DNA of 64,000 bases from Paralvinella palmiformis (Eukaryota > Annelida > Polychaeta > Terebellida > Alvinellidae). Location of the stretch: the NCBI GenBank assembly GCA_025642065.1, contig JAODUP010000008.1, forward strand, positions 732,001 to 796,000. Reading direction: 5' to 3'. The translations under genes and the position numbers were made by a program. Numbering within the stretch: position 1 is the stretch's first letter; each line of letters starts with the position of its first letter. This document shows positions 50,400 to 61,999 of this stretch, piece by piece. The notes under the pieces were generated by a model, which saw only the letters and a list, made by a program, of their open reading frames with translations, searched no databases and was not told the DNA's origin.

Positions 50400-53300
50400 G
50401 TCAGTATGTATTTATCTTGAACAAATTGACCTATATATATTAAAATGACGAGCAAAATGTTCTGTTGTCCTGATACATCGTTGACTCAGTTAGAACGTTA
50501 GAATATAAACCAATCAGTTTACTAGTCACTACCCCCTCAGCCATGTGTCCCAGATGAGATGAACGGACATCAAGGACAATCGGAGGAGTCGCTCATTTGA
50601 AATAAAATGTAAACATCTTTATTGATCCAGAAATCACCCAAGAAATTAAACGTATTTTATTTATATCACTTGCATTAATAGGCAATGCATACTTCACAAC
50701 CATAAGCCACGTTATTGGTACGCAATTTACACGACTATAGTAGAGGAGAGGACACTGATTTAGTCACGAACTAATACAAGAATCATTTATCCCGAAATAA
50801 TAATCTTCATTCTTGCATTTAATGATGACATAGTAAAATCTGAACTTATCAACAACCCTAAAGCTGACTTATCACAATTATGTGAACAATACCACACTAC
50901 TCTTAAAACCTTACTTGACAAACACGTACCTGTCAGATCAAAATCCATAAAATTAAACCACCTGGATCATGGATATCCCCTGAAATTATCAATGCCAAAG
51001 TGCGTCGCCGATATTTAGAACGCACATAGAGGAAATCAAGCAGACGACTTAACAGGTCTAAATATACTAAACAGTGCCATATCTGCGATAGAATCATGAA
51101 TAAAGCTAAATCTGACTTTTATAGGAACATGATCTCCAACAACTCTGATAATCCTTGTCAACTCTGGAACTGTATAAATAAGACTCTCCATAGAAAAGGT
51201 TCTATTTCTCTTCCCGCTCATGATTCAACTAATTCACTCTGCAAATTCTTTTCCCAAACATTTCAAGGATAAGATCACCCAAGTTCATGCTTCTTTTCTA
51301 GGTTCTGCTTCTAGTTGTAATATTGATTTTCCATTTGTACATCACCCTTGCACAGTGTTTAAACCAGCCTCACTTAATTAAGTTTCTAAATTGATTTTAT
51401 CATCCCCTAATAAGTCCTATGAACTTGATCCTATGCCTACATTTCTGCTAAAATCTTGTCTTCACCCACTAAAACTCACCTTTTCAGACTTGCTTATCCT
51501 TCCTAAGTTTCCTTTCAATCTGATCATTGCTGATGAACTTTGCCTTGAACCCGGACTATGAGTTTGCCCAACCCCTGTACTAGGTGCGCCACTGAGCTGA
51601 ATTCTTTTCGAGGATATTGGCGTTATAGAAGTTTTGTAATTATTATTATTATTATTATTATTACTACTACTATTGTTATTTCCGGTTTTGACGGTTTGAG
51701 CAAATTAGCATTTGTAAAGGCTTCAGACTGTGAACATAAAAAACGACGTGAAGGTGACCGGTAACACTTTTGTATATGTTATTTCTAAACCTATCTGCTT
51801 CCTACCGAAATAGCTTAAACCCGATGCCGTTTTTATATATTCCCCATTAAAAGTATATTATTTTTCATATTTCGGGGGGGGGGGGGAAGTCTTCATATCT
51901 GTGGAATGACGAAGTGTTTTCGACTTCATTCTTTGGGGACGCCTGTGTGTCGTTATTCAGGTCAAAGGCTGAAAACAAAAATCCCATGTATATTCGGTGA
52001 TCAGATCCTGAAAATTAAAATTCCAATATTTACATAGATTCGTGCATATATTTTATAAGCTCGACGACCATTATACGTTATTTAACTCTAAATCACGTAT
52101 TCATCTAATGTTATGAAACGTAGCTAAACGTTCTATCATAACTAGATCGTAAATGTCATGTTTATGCACTAAGCCCCGACTAACTAGGAGACAGTAATAT
52201 CGATCGATTGCCAATAACCCGAACAAAAACATTAACGTCACATGGGAATTATGTCATCTGAAGACGGAAAATGATGTTGATTTTATGATTCGTGTTTTAC
52301 GGCCACTTTTGTGCACATTGTGATCTAAATGGGCCAGGCGATGATGAAACACCTTTCAGATATACCCAAGCCGAGATTCGAACTCAGGTGGTAGTGATCT
52401 GTGATCCCAAGCGTTACCAATTAAACCACGGAGCCTCCTTGAAGACAGAACAGGGTTTTCCAGCGGACGATCGTAATTGTTTATATCTCGCGAATATATG
52501 TCGTAATGACCTAAAAGCGATTATAACAATGTACTTTATGTCAACATTAAAAGTTTATGTTTTTAACTCATTCCCTTTGTTTCCAGGTTTAGAAACATTC
52601 TTGCTCTATCTCCTCAAATTCTCTTCCTAGTTGGATTTTTAGAAAATACATTCATATATTTCATAATAATGTTTAGTGTTTTGGTATCCAAATGGCAGTC
52701 AATGCACCTTAGATTTAAAGTTTATAGCGGAATAAAATGCCATTATCTAATTTCTACAAGTTTAGTCAGATGATGATGAATTGATGTTTACGGCCACCTT
52801 TGTGCACACGGTAGGCTGAATGGGCCGAGCGACCTCTGAATGTAATGAAGCGAAGTCAAAGATGAACCAGCCTTCAGATATGCCCAGCCGAGATTCGAGC
52901 TCAGGTGGTAGTGATCTGTGATCCAACACGCTACCGTTAGACCACGGAGGCGCCCCACAAGTTTATTCAGACTTCAAGGCCACATATACAAAGGATTTGC
53001 CATCGAGCGAGATTCAAATGAAATCGACCAAAACCACAGTACATATTTTCGTAGCCAAAAAAAAAAATACAAGAAATAAGACTGATTTGCACAAAATTCA
53101 AAATGTGCTCCTAACACTATGAATCCAAAATTACAGTTACCACAATAGCTAATGATATGAGATATGAAAGCCATCCTACAAAAAATTTATAAGAACGTCC
53201 TACGTGTATGCGCTTTATTTTAGCAACAATTCAGACAATGTTTTTACAGATTAAGCCCATAGATTTGACGATTTAGCGTGCAATACTGCTTAATATTTAA

Positions 53301-54035
53301 TGCTCAATTGCTGCAAGGTTTGTTTTATTTGCACAGCGATAACTTTATTTTACCTATCTAAATTCTTATGAAAACGATATGCTATCTATCTGTCTATTTT
53401 GTGATCTATGTCTATCCGTCTAACTATTTCGTTTAAACCGGTATTTATAAATCTCGCTTTCGTTCTTTTAAACGGTATAATAAGTAAAATCGTTTATAAC
53501 GAAACATATTTCGCATAAACCCGTTTACTGCGAGGTATTTACCTCATCTGTTGAGGCCAGAATTAACGTGTATTACCATTTATATTTCAAAGTACCAAAT
53601 ATAACACACCTCAGTGATAGCCTATCAAATCTTACTCATTTATTTTCTAATCTTGGCCACAATTTTGAAATAGCCACTGATTTTAGTTACCTGAGAACAC
53701 CCATCAGCTGATAGTTTGTTGATTTCTCTACCGACTGAGAAATAAATCCAATTATATATTATGACATAAAAATGTGGAAAACTAAATCAGCTATATATAA
53801 ATATACCCCCCTCCATCTCCCCAATAAGATAGTGAAGATGAAATAGACACCATTGTCAGATGTATGTGATCGTCAATTCCCTGCTGATAATTATTTTAAC
53901 ACAACTAAAAACAAACGTTTAACAAATTGTTGTTATGAAGTAATTAATTGTCGTTGATTATCGTTGATTACTAATTATGCGTAGTTCACTTAAACTTAAT
54001 TATTCGTGAATATAGTTTATGATATATAAAGTATT

Positions 54036-54116
<81 letters not shown>

Positions 54117-55481
54117 TATACATACACACACATTTTATAGTCGTGTTTTATTTATATTTAATCACCTTTGAACAAACAGGAAAATACGTCATATAATCGT
54201 CATTTCCAATCTTCATTGTTCCATCGATGTCGTGCATTAAGTTTATAAGGGGAGCCTCGATGGTCTAACGGTTAATGGGGTTAGCCATAGATCTCAACCA
54301 TCTGAGTTGAAATCTCGGCGTGAGTATGATTGAAGTGTGTTTTGGAGGTCACTCGGTCCATTTAGCCTAGCTCGTGCACAAAAGTGAAAGTAAAACATCA
54401 TCATCATCATCATCTTTTATCATCATCATCACGTTTATAAACCACGCGCTAAATGACGCGTACGTATTTGTGAGCTCCGGTGGCCTAGCGGTTAAGCACC
54501 CGGCACTTGGTGCCAACGCTCACAGGTTCGAACCCCGTAAGAGGTCGAAACTTTTCCAGAAATTAATTTCTCGGCTCACACATCGTGGTGGCTGACCACG
54601 TTAAATGGCGCTGCCGTCTCCACTGAAATATTTAAAATAAAGGGGGACGCTAAAAACCCCCTGAGGAGGTAAAACACTGTAGCAGTGACCACCCTCAGGC
54701 TATTTCGGCTCCATCTCTCCGTACTGCTCGCCTGTGAGTGGTGGGGGAGAAGGTTTCTCAACCACTTGAATATAGAGGCTGTGCCGAATAAGCGACAGCC
54801 TGGAGATTCTCCCCGAACAACAAAACAAACAGACGCGTACGTGTAAAGATTGTTAGCACACCACAAACAATAATTGTATTCTGTATATTTTCAATCGATG
54901 ACCAAAGTTATCTTAATACGATGTATAATATCATAATATTATCTTACAAACAGGTCGACGTATACGGTGCCTGCGGGACGCTGGCCTGCCCGAAGAGCGA
55001 CGAATGTATGGACATGTTTACCAGGGAGTACAAGTTCTACTTGTCGCTAGAGAACCATTACTGTAAAGACTACGTCAGCGAAAAGCTTTACCGGACCTTG
55101 GAGTATGACATCATTCCGATCGTATTCGGAGGTGCTGATTACACGAAGGATGCGCCGCCACATTCGGTTATCAATATTCTCGATTATCCGCGGCCGAAAG
55201 ATCTCGCCGACTACCTGGACTACCTGAGCTCGAACGAAACGGCCTACAACGAATACTTCGAATGGAAGAAACATTACTTCATCGAGCACTTCAGACACGT
55301 GATCTATGGCGGCGTTTTCTGTCGGCTGTGCGAAATCTTGCACGATCCGGATTACCGATACAGGAACTACACGGATCTCTATTCGTGGTGGGTGGACGGT
55401 ATGTGCGACCCGAACGTGATTGGACGAATGGCCAGAAAGTATAACTGGTTCGAAGAAAATATCAAATTTCCCATCCAATGA
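49617..55481 (+). CDS. Alpha-1,3-fucosyltransferase (GT10) paralogue, two coding exons
   Basis: Coding exons 49617-50399 (261 codons, donor ATCGAG|GTCAGT) and 54954-55481 (acceptor acaaacag) join in phase 0 to give 436 residues. A type II anchor lies at about 12-28 (LLVTCLFITVVILK), then a variable stem, then GT10 motifs FNITMTNRRDSD (exon 1), VDVYGACG (262-269), FYLSLENHYCKDYVSEK (289-305) and IPIVFGGADY, followed by APPHSVINILDYP. It aligns across its length with the enzyme at 16535 and probably does a similar Golgi reaction. The intron falls exactly between HIE and VDVYG, which is continuous in the intronless paralogue. The 4.55 kb intron holds a deleted LINE and four SINEs. Confidence 0.93.
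50800..51665 (+). mobile_element. L2/CR1-like LINE with a large internal deletion
   Basis: The part between endonuclease and RT reads ADLSQLCEQYHTTLKTLLDK followed by HVPVRSKSI, and goes on to YELDPMPTFLLKSC. At about 51465 it jumps to the ORF2 end (LKLTFSDLL-like) and the same 3' UTR as at 45577-45770, so the RT domain is missing. It lies in the intron of the two-exon fucosyltransferase. Confidence 0.75.
52271..52437 (-). mobile_element. tRNA-derived SINE (family A) in the fucosyltransferase intron
   Basis: Reverse copy with tacggccacttttgtgcaca, aaatgggccaggcgatg, gccgagattcgaactcaggt and the head gttaccaattaaaccacgg. A short piece of the body is deleted. Confidence 0.8.
52770..52957 (-). 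mobile_element. tRNA-derived SINE (family A) in the fucosyltransferase intron
   Basis: Reverse copy, nearly full length: tttacggccacctttgtgca, ctgaatgggccgagcgacc, aatgaagcgaagtcaaagat, gagattcgagctcaggtgg and cgctaccgttagaccacgga followed by ggcgcc. Confidence 0.85.
54248..54417 (+). mobile_element. tRNA-derived SINE (family A) in the fucosyltransferase intron
   Basis: Forward copy: head gagcctcgatggtctaacgg, B-box region gagttgaaatctcggcg, then gaggtcactcggtccattta and acaaaagtgaaagtaaaac with an ATC tail. Confidence 0.8.
54466..54831 (+). mobile_element. tRNA-derived SINE (family B) with target-site duplication
   Basis: The head reads gtggcctagcggttaagcac with B box aggttcgaaccccg, as in a tRNA, followed by a 280-bp body (aaatggcgctgccgtctcc, aaaccccctgaggaggtaaa, ataagcgacagcctggag). 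An 11-bp direct repeat GACGCGTACGT flanks it at 54455-54465 and 54832-54842. It lies in the intron of the two-exon fucosyltransferase. Confidence 0.75.
54954..55481 (+). CDS. Fucosyltransferase paralogue, exon 2 (GDP-fucose-binding half)
   Basis: Begins VDVYGACGTLACP after the acceptor and runs 175 residues to TGA. It includes the donor-binding SEK pair, IPIVFGGADY and the C-terminal Cys pairs (FCRLCEIL, MCDPN). The end NWFEENIKFPIQ is longer than in the intronless paralogue. Confidence 0.93.
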   Translation, partial: VDVYGACGTLACPKSDECMDMFTREYKFYLSLENHYCKDYVSEKLYRTLEYDIIPIVFGGADYTKDAPPHSVINILDYPRPKDLADYLDYLSSNETAYNEYFEWKKHYFIEHFRHVIYGGVFCRLCEILHDPDYRYRNYTDLYSWWVDGMCDPNVIGRMARKYNWFEENIKFPIQ

Positions 55482-55662
55482 TCGAATATTATTATACAAT
55501 TCAATAATCATAATTTATGCGAAAATCCGAAACAAATTTTAAATGGCGCTAGTTTTAGGAAGGTCATGTTTGCTCAATCAGATAATCCTGGTTGTCCATG
55601 GATCTTTTGATGATCCATCTTTTGGTGCTAGTGATTCGTGAAATGATCTTAAAAACAAAGAA

Positions 55663-55668
55663 AATAAA
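55663..55668 (+). terminator. Candidate poly(A) signal of the two-exon fucosyltransferase
   Basis: An AATAAA hexamer 182 bp after the stop, followed by a T-rich stretch (cctcgttacttttaaac), a good arrangement for a 3' end. Confidence 0.5.
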
Positions 55669-55669
55669 A

Positions 55670-57122
55670 TGTCTTAATTCTGTTTATTTCCTCGTTACTT
55701 TTAAACTTTTATTTCTGCTGTTTTCAGGTTATGAATATTTTATTTAGAAACCAAAACAGGTGTATTCCAACCTAGCCTAAGTGCACGTAATTTGTTTTTA
55801 ATTTAACTTCATGTTTAAGTGCATTCTTTCTGTGAAAGAATCCTTTCATTTGATTAGTTTATTAAAAGGATTCGTGATTTCAGAATATAATAAAAAGAAC
55901 CATTCCTAGTGTGTACACGGACAGAATGAGTACCGGTATGTTAGTTGTACTATTAGGATGACATTATGTGTGTACTCACAGTGCAGAAGTACACTGACAC
56001 AGATATTAAATAATATTGTGTGAACACTTTTTTATTCAACAAAAAACTGGAGAATCCCAGTTACTTGTTCCAATTAATCAGTGTGATTGTAATTGAATTA
56101 TAATGTTGAAAGCTAATAATTTTTTAATATAATTTATAATTGAGATATGTGAGAAAGTGTGATGTTTAAACCAAAAATAAACCCCAAAACACTCATCATC
56201 GAGAAGGTGTTGATTATTGGTTATCACAGTGAGTGATACCACAGTGAGTGAGTGAGTGAGTGTTTAGCAAAACATCGGCACAGAGGGTGATATGGTGTTT
56301 TTCCCCTTTTACTGACCCAATCTAACATGCAGGACCATATAGAATATCAGTTTGAACAGAAACTGGTAACTTCTTAATCATACACAACAAACATGCTAAA
56401 CATTCCTGTCGAGATAACTGTTTTGTGACATCAGATCCAAAATGGACACAATCGAGTAATTTGACGGATATAATAACTTCGCAACTAAAAGTTCCGTATT
56501 TATATGAAAGCATTTTAGGTGTGCTTTTTTTAGGTGTAGGAGAAATCTACGTTATCATAATTTCATTGCCATAAACATATATGTAATTTAAAAGGTATTG
56601 GTAAATTCCATTTCACCCCAGATGATATAAAATATAAACTGCCACCTATCATTATAGGAACATATAGTTAGTTACCTATACTCAGAATAGCGAATACATT
56701 TCAGATAATTATTGTGGCTAGTAAATGAGAAATTTTTAGTTGTTGATATCCAAAATTGATTACTTCTCTATTTTCATCTGAACTTACAGTGTAATAATGG
56801 AGCGCTTAAAGTTTAATGTATGACATAGAAATGTCTTGTATCGATAGCTTTAAACCAATGTTTTTGATTGTATTGTATGTGTCAGTTTTGATTAAGCCGT
56901 TAATTAGCGTGTTATTTACCGTTTGATAAACAAGAAGTTTTCCAGATAGCTTATTGCTGAGTGTGCACACGATTTGACGATGTACTCAACGACAAACGAA
57001 AATCACTGCCACTGATATGTATCGTGTTGTTGATGTATCTGTTACGACATGTAGTTGTTAAAACTTATCTTAAAGTATAAATGACATTTTACACGCCTTC
57101 TGATTCAAAACTAAATTCTGTT

Positions 57123-57177
<55 letters not shown>

Positions 57178-57245
57178 CGTTAATCCGGATATGTTTATCC
57201 GACAAATCCACCTTCCGACACATTATTGTCTCAGACGGATTTAAC
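55670..57245. other. Downstream region without a recognised gene
   Basis: AT-rich sequence after the fucosyltransferase, with an AT run at 57125-57172 just before the segmental duplication. No gene seen. Confidence 0.6.
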
Positions 57246-58313
57246 TTCATTATATATGGCTCTTTAATCTGGACAAATCGCATTCTGACTCCGACACTTC
57301 ATTTCGCCAACGGAATGTGACTTTTCATGTAAAATGACCTCGACTAATCCGATCAACACGAAACATGTTGCAAAATATGTTCAAACGTAGTTCAGTCATG
57401 CAAGACACACCATGTTGTCAGTAATGGTTATTAACTGCCCACCCGAAAATGCTATATCGTAACCAATTACAACCGTACTTGACCATACACACCACAGGCG
57501 GTGCTTCCATTGCCTATGGCTATCTCATAGCCAATCATAATCATTCATGGCTAATTACAAACACAAATGTGTGATCTTTTCAATGAGCAGATAATGAGTT
57601 AATCTGATGGCACGAGTATTTCTTTGTAATGTCTGTAATTAACAAACATCCAAATTATCAATGGTTTCAATGCCATTCCGTATCATTACCCACGGTTATT
57701 GCATATTGGTTTAAATATGGAGTTAAAAGCTACGTGCTATCATGAGAAATCAATACCAGGTGGCTGTGCCCAATAGGCGACAGCCAGTGGCCTCTACCCC
57801 AAACTTCAATAAGACAAGGCTTGCTATCAGATTCACTTCTATGGCTGTCGAAATAATAATAGAGCAATATGTCAAGTCCAGTGAGAAAAAAAGGCCGTCG
57901 CGTTGATATTTCTGCTGCCCAGAAGCGTGACATCTGTCAACTAATTCCGCTAAACAGACCTTTATGTTGGATTTTTATTCTGGCCATTTGTTGTTATAAT
58001 TGTTGAATATAAATAAATACACCACGAGGTTATAAGTGTCATTGTGTTTTCAATGGATGTTGCGTATTATTTTTGTATATATATTGGCACTGGCTTAGAA
58101 CATCAACACCTAAGCATACCTATACCTCCATATACATAAATAAAACTATGCATACATCAATCTAAATATAACATGTTCTACACATCCACGTATACGTAGA
58201 CCTATACATGTGTCTTGGCTACTCATCAGCCTGTGGGGAACAGCTAATCCGCTTTTCGGACGCGACAAATATGCCACGCCCACAAGGAAGCGGCTACATG
58301 CCTGCTACGTACA
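57246..58313. repeat. 1.06 kb tandem segmental duplication, copy 1
   Basis: The unit starts near tatatggctctttaatctgg and ends near ggctacatgcctgctacgta. It repeats at 58314 with about 1063-bp offset and few differences. No gene is recognisable in the unit; a stretch with ctccgacacttcatttcgcc and cgataatccgacaacacg (copy 2 form) loosely recalls the ends of pogo/Tigger-type transposons. Confidence 0.85.
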
Positions 58314-59460
58314 TTTATATGGCTCTTAATCTGGACAAATCGCATTCTCACTCCGACACTTCATTTCGCCAACGGAATGTGACTTTTCAGTGTAAAATGA
58401 CATCGATAATCCGACAACACGAAAATGTTGCAAAATATTTCCACTAGTTCAGTCATGCAAGACACACGGATATGTTGTCAGTAATGGTTAATTAACTCGC
58501 CCACCCGCAATAATTGCTATATCGTAACCAATTACAACCGTACTTGACCATACACACCACAGGCGGTGCTTTCATTGCCTATGGCTATCTCATAGCCAAT
58601 CATAATCATTCATGGCTAATTACAAACACAAATGTGTGATCTTTTCAATGAGCAGATAATGAGTTAATCTGATGGCACGAGTATTTCTTTGTAATGTCTG
58701 TAACAAACACAAATGTGTGATCTTTTCAATGAGCAGATAATGAGTTAATCTGATGGCACGAGTATTTCTTTGTAATGTCTGTAATTAACAAACATCCAAA
58801 TTATCAATGGTTTCAATGCCATTCCGTATCATTACGCACGGTTATTGCATATTGGTTTAAATATGGAGGTAAAAGCTACTTGCTATCATGAGAAATCAAT
58901 ACCAGGTGGCTGTGCCCAATAGGCGACAGCCAGTGGTCTCTACCCCAAACTTCAACAAGACAAGGCTTGCTATCAGATTCACTTCTATGGCTGTCGAAAT
59001 AATAATAGAGCAATATGTCAAGTCCAGTGAGAAAAAAAAGGCCGTCGCGTTGATATTTCTGCTGCCCAGAAGCGTGACATCTGTCAACTAATTCCGCTAA
59101 ACAGACCCTTATGTTGGATTTTTATTCTGGCCATTTGTTGTTATAATTGTTGAATATAAATAAATACACCACGAGGTTATAAGTGTCATTGTGTTTTCAA
59201 TGGATGTTGCGTATTATTTTTGAACATATATTGGCACTGGCTTAGAACATCAACATCTAAGCATACCTATACCTCCATATACATAAACAAAACTATGCAT
59301 ACATCAATCTAAATATAACATGTTCTACACATCCACGTATACGTAGACCTATACATGTGTCTTGGCTACTCATCAGCCTGTGGGGAACAGCTAATCCGCT
59401 TTTCGGACGCGACAAATATGCCACGCCCACAAGGAAGCGGCTACATGCCTGCTACGTACA
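58314..59460. repeat. 1.06 kb tandem segmental duplication, copy 2
   Basis: Head-to-tail copy of 57246-58313. It carries one extra internal duplication of about 81 bp (58623-58703 repeated at 58704-58784: aacacaaatgtgtgatcttt onward) that copy 1 lacks. After 59460 it runs into a dispersed repeat shared with the start of the window. Confidence 0.85.
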
Positions 59461-59536
59461 ATTTACCTTGTATTAACAGTTCACACACCAGGAAGTGGGT
59501 AGCCGTTATTGCCATGTTACTCATATTAGAAGCTGT
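59461..59536. repeat. Dispersed repeat shared with 150-225
   Basis: Second copy: tttaccttgtattaacagtt, gtgggtagccgttattgcc, gttactcatattagaagc. It sits just after the tandem segmental duplication. Confidence 0.5.
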
Positions 59537-59558
59537 GTGTGTGTGCGGTTGTGTGAAT

Positions 59559-59605
<47 letters not shown>

Positions 59606-59959
59606 ATTATGTTAATGCAACTATGGTTGTATGAAATATTTTAACATTTCTATTTTAAGAGTGCAAGTTTTAACATGTATTTATCCAAATTGTATACATA
59701 AGTAAATTGAACGTGGCGGGAATAATATATATTTTCACCTAATTAATTTATGTCCATCTTAACTAGTTTTGTCTTGCACTTTTTAATGCAAATTTAATAA
59801 TGTTTGTCATTAATGTTATCTGTTTACATTTTATCAACTAAAAATAAACATGTCTTACTCTTTTTTTGCATTTGAACCATTGAGTACCACTGAGTCCCTT
59901 GGAATGTGTTCAAATAAGGTATAGGGAACATGAGGGATTAAATCGACAACAAAATGTTT

Positions 59960-61400
59960 TCCACAAGCTTCAGCTATCCGTGGAAGAACACCAATATTAA
60001 GAAACTACCCTGACGTAAGAAATGGGCTTATAACAATGTAACGTTTACTGCAGGAGGTGTGACATCGATGGTGTTGTTCCTCTGGGAGTAGACGATGGCT
60101 TGGTATCAAGTGATCCAGCTAACAAGACGGACATACAGAACAAACAGTTTAGAGCACATAATCACCAATTTAGTTATGAAACACCTCAGACATCACAACA
60201 TATTGACATATGAAATAACACGGATTTCGTAAACAACGATCATGCGAAAGTCAACTCATCCTGACAGTAAGGAACCTTTCTCAGATATCGATGACAAATC
60301 CCAGCGGGACGTCATTCGTCTTGATTTATGCAAGCATTCGACAAGGTCTCACATGTTAGAATACTACTGAATACCACACACTATGGAGTGACAGGCTTTA
60401 CGCTTTGATGCATTGAGCAGTTCTTGACAGGAAGACATCTAAAAGGTATCCTGATCAAGTGAACACTCAATCACCGCAGACGTCACGTCAGAAGTTCCTT
60501 CAAGGAACGGTACTGGCGCCACTGCTATTACATACCTGTATCTCTTACCTGTGTATGTTGTAAGCTAATAGAGCACATAATCACCAATTTAGTTATGAAA
60601 CACCTCAGACATCACAACATATTGACATATGAAATAACACGGATTTCGTAAACAACGATCATGCGAAAGTCAACTCATCCTGACAGTAAGGAACCTTTCT
60701 CAGATATCGATGACAAATCCCAGCGGGACGTCATTCGTCTTGATTTATGCAAGCATTCGACAAGGTCTCACATGTTAGAATACTACTGAATACCACACAC
60801 TATGGAGTGACAGGCTTTACGCTTTGATGCATTGAGCAGTTCTTGACAGGAAGACATCTAAAAGGTATCCTGATCAAGTGAACACTCAATCACGGCAGAC
60901 GTCACGTCAGAAGTACCTTCAAGGAACGGTACTGGGGCCACTGCTATTATTACTGTTTATCAAAAGCTGCCCCCAAAGCCTCACCTCAAGTGATATCCTG
61001 ATCGCATATGTTGTATTCTCTATCTCAGCCCTTCTGCAAGACGACCTCAACACCCTATAACGCTGTGAGAAACAATCACTTATGGAATTTCACGCCGAAA
61101 AGTGCCAGCAAACGCAGTATCATTCAAGGGGATTACCGTATCCATGATCATACCCTGACAACCACCGACACTGACAAGTATCCTGGCGTGGAGCTGGACA
61201 ACAAGCTTAGCTGGTAGAGACACAGTCAGACAAGAGCCCGTAATGCTGATGCCACACGTGCTTTCCTCCAGAGAAATATGCGAACATTCCCAAGAGACAC
61301 TAGGACCCAGTGTTATTCAACACTTTAAGATCCATCATGGAATACCCAAGCAACTATTTGGGACCCTCACACATTGCAACAGTAAAGTGGGAAAGGTGAA
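59960..61400 (+). mobile_element. LINE relic related to the host LINE at 27333, with tandem duplication
   Basis: Text such as DDGLVSSDPANKTDIQNKQF, NLVMKHLRHHNILT, RKQRSCESQLILTVRNLSQI and the C-terminal THTLTTTDTDKYPGVELDNK and RSIMEYPSNYLGPSHIATVK is that of a jockey/CR1-type reverse transcriptase with deletions and many stops. The part from about 60151 to 60529 is repeated at 60570-60948. Confidence 0.65.
60151..60948. repeat. Tandem duplication, 419-bp period, inside a LINE relic
   Basis: The block starting agagcacataatcaccaatt at 60151 reappears at 60570 and stays nearly identical for about 379 bp. The two copies differ at a handful of bases (for example ggcgccactg versus ggggccactg). 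Confidence 0.85.
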
Positions 61401-61724
61401 TCCATAATTTGATGTGTAATATCAATATTATGAAAATATCTATTATGATATCTTTTATTTGTCCCATTGGATCCCGTGACCTCCAAAACATGGGTAAAGA
61501 CACCAAGATGATGACAATCGGGGTACTTCGAGCCGAGTTATTGACAAAAACCGGTTTCGTAGCGGCCATTTTGAATTTTGTAATGGGATCCGTTGAAGTG
61601 ACGTCGTGGTTCCCACAATTTTTTAAATCAGCATACTTAAAAAAACCTAGGGCAAAGTTTCATGGTTATTTCCAGAAGTACACACCCCGATCACATATTC
61701 GCTCCACTAGGGATACTAACACTG

Positions 61725-61790
61725 TAAAACGCCTTAGAACAGCTATCTAACTGAATAGGGCGCTATATAAATGCCACGTATTAATATAAT
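61725..61790 (+). repeat. LINE/SINE 3' tail fragment
   Basis: Reads aaaacgccttagaacagcta followed by tctaactgaatagggcgc and tatataaatgcc. Third copy of the tail at 7188-7260 and 10343-10410. Confidence 0.6.
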
Positions 61791-61999
61791 ATATAGCAAC
61801 ATTAATAGAAGGGGGTCAAATTGTGAGCTATGTCTTATACAGAATCTACAAATAGAAGTGCGTGGCGGGGTAATCACGATTATGTTTATACTGAATATCC
61901 CACCAATATATATGCATTGCTCTGGAAATTTCCAAAACAGTATCTAGATATTCCGGTGTCAACCTAGCTTTTTAAATATTCGGCTCGTTCCTAAACCAA
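61791..61999. other. Short spacer between LINE relics
   Basis: No feature seen apart from the tail fragment that ends at 61790. Confidence 0.5.
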
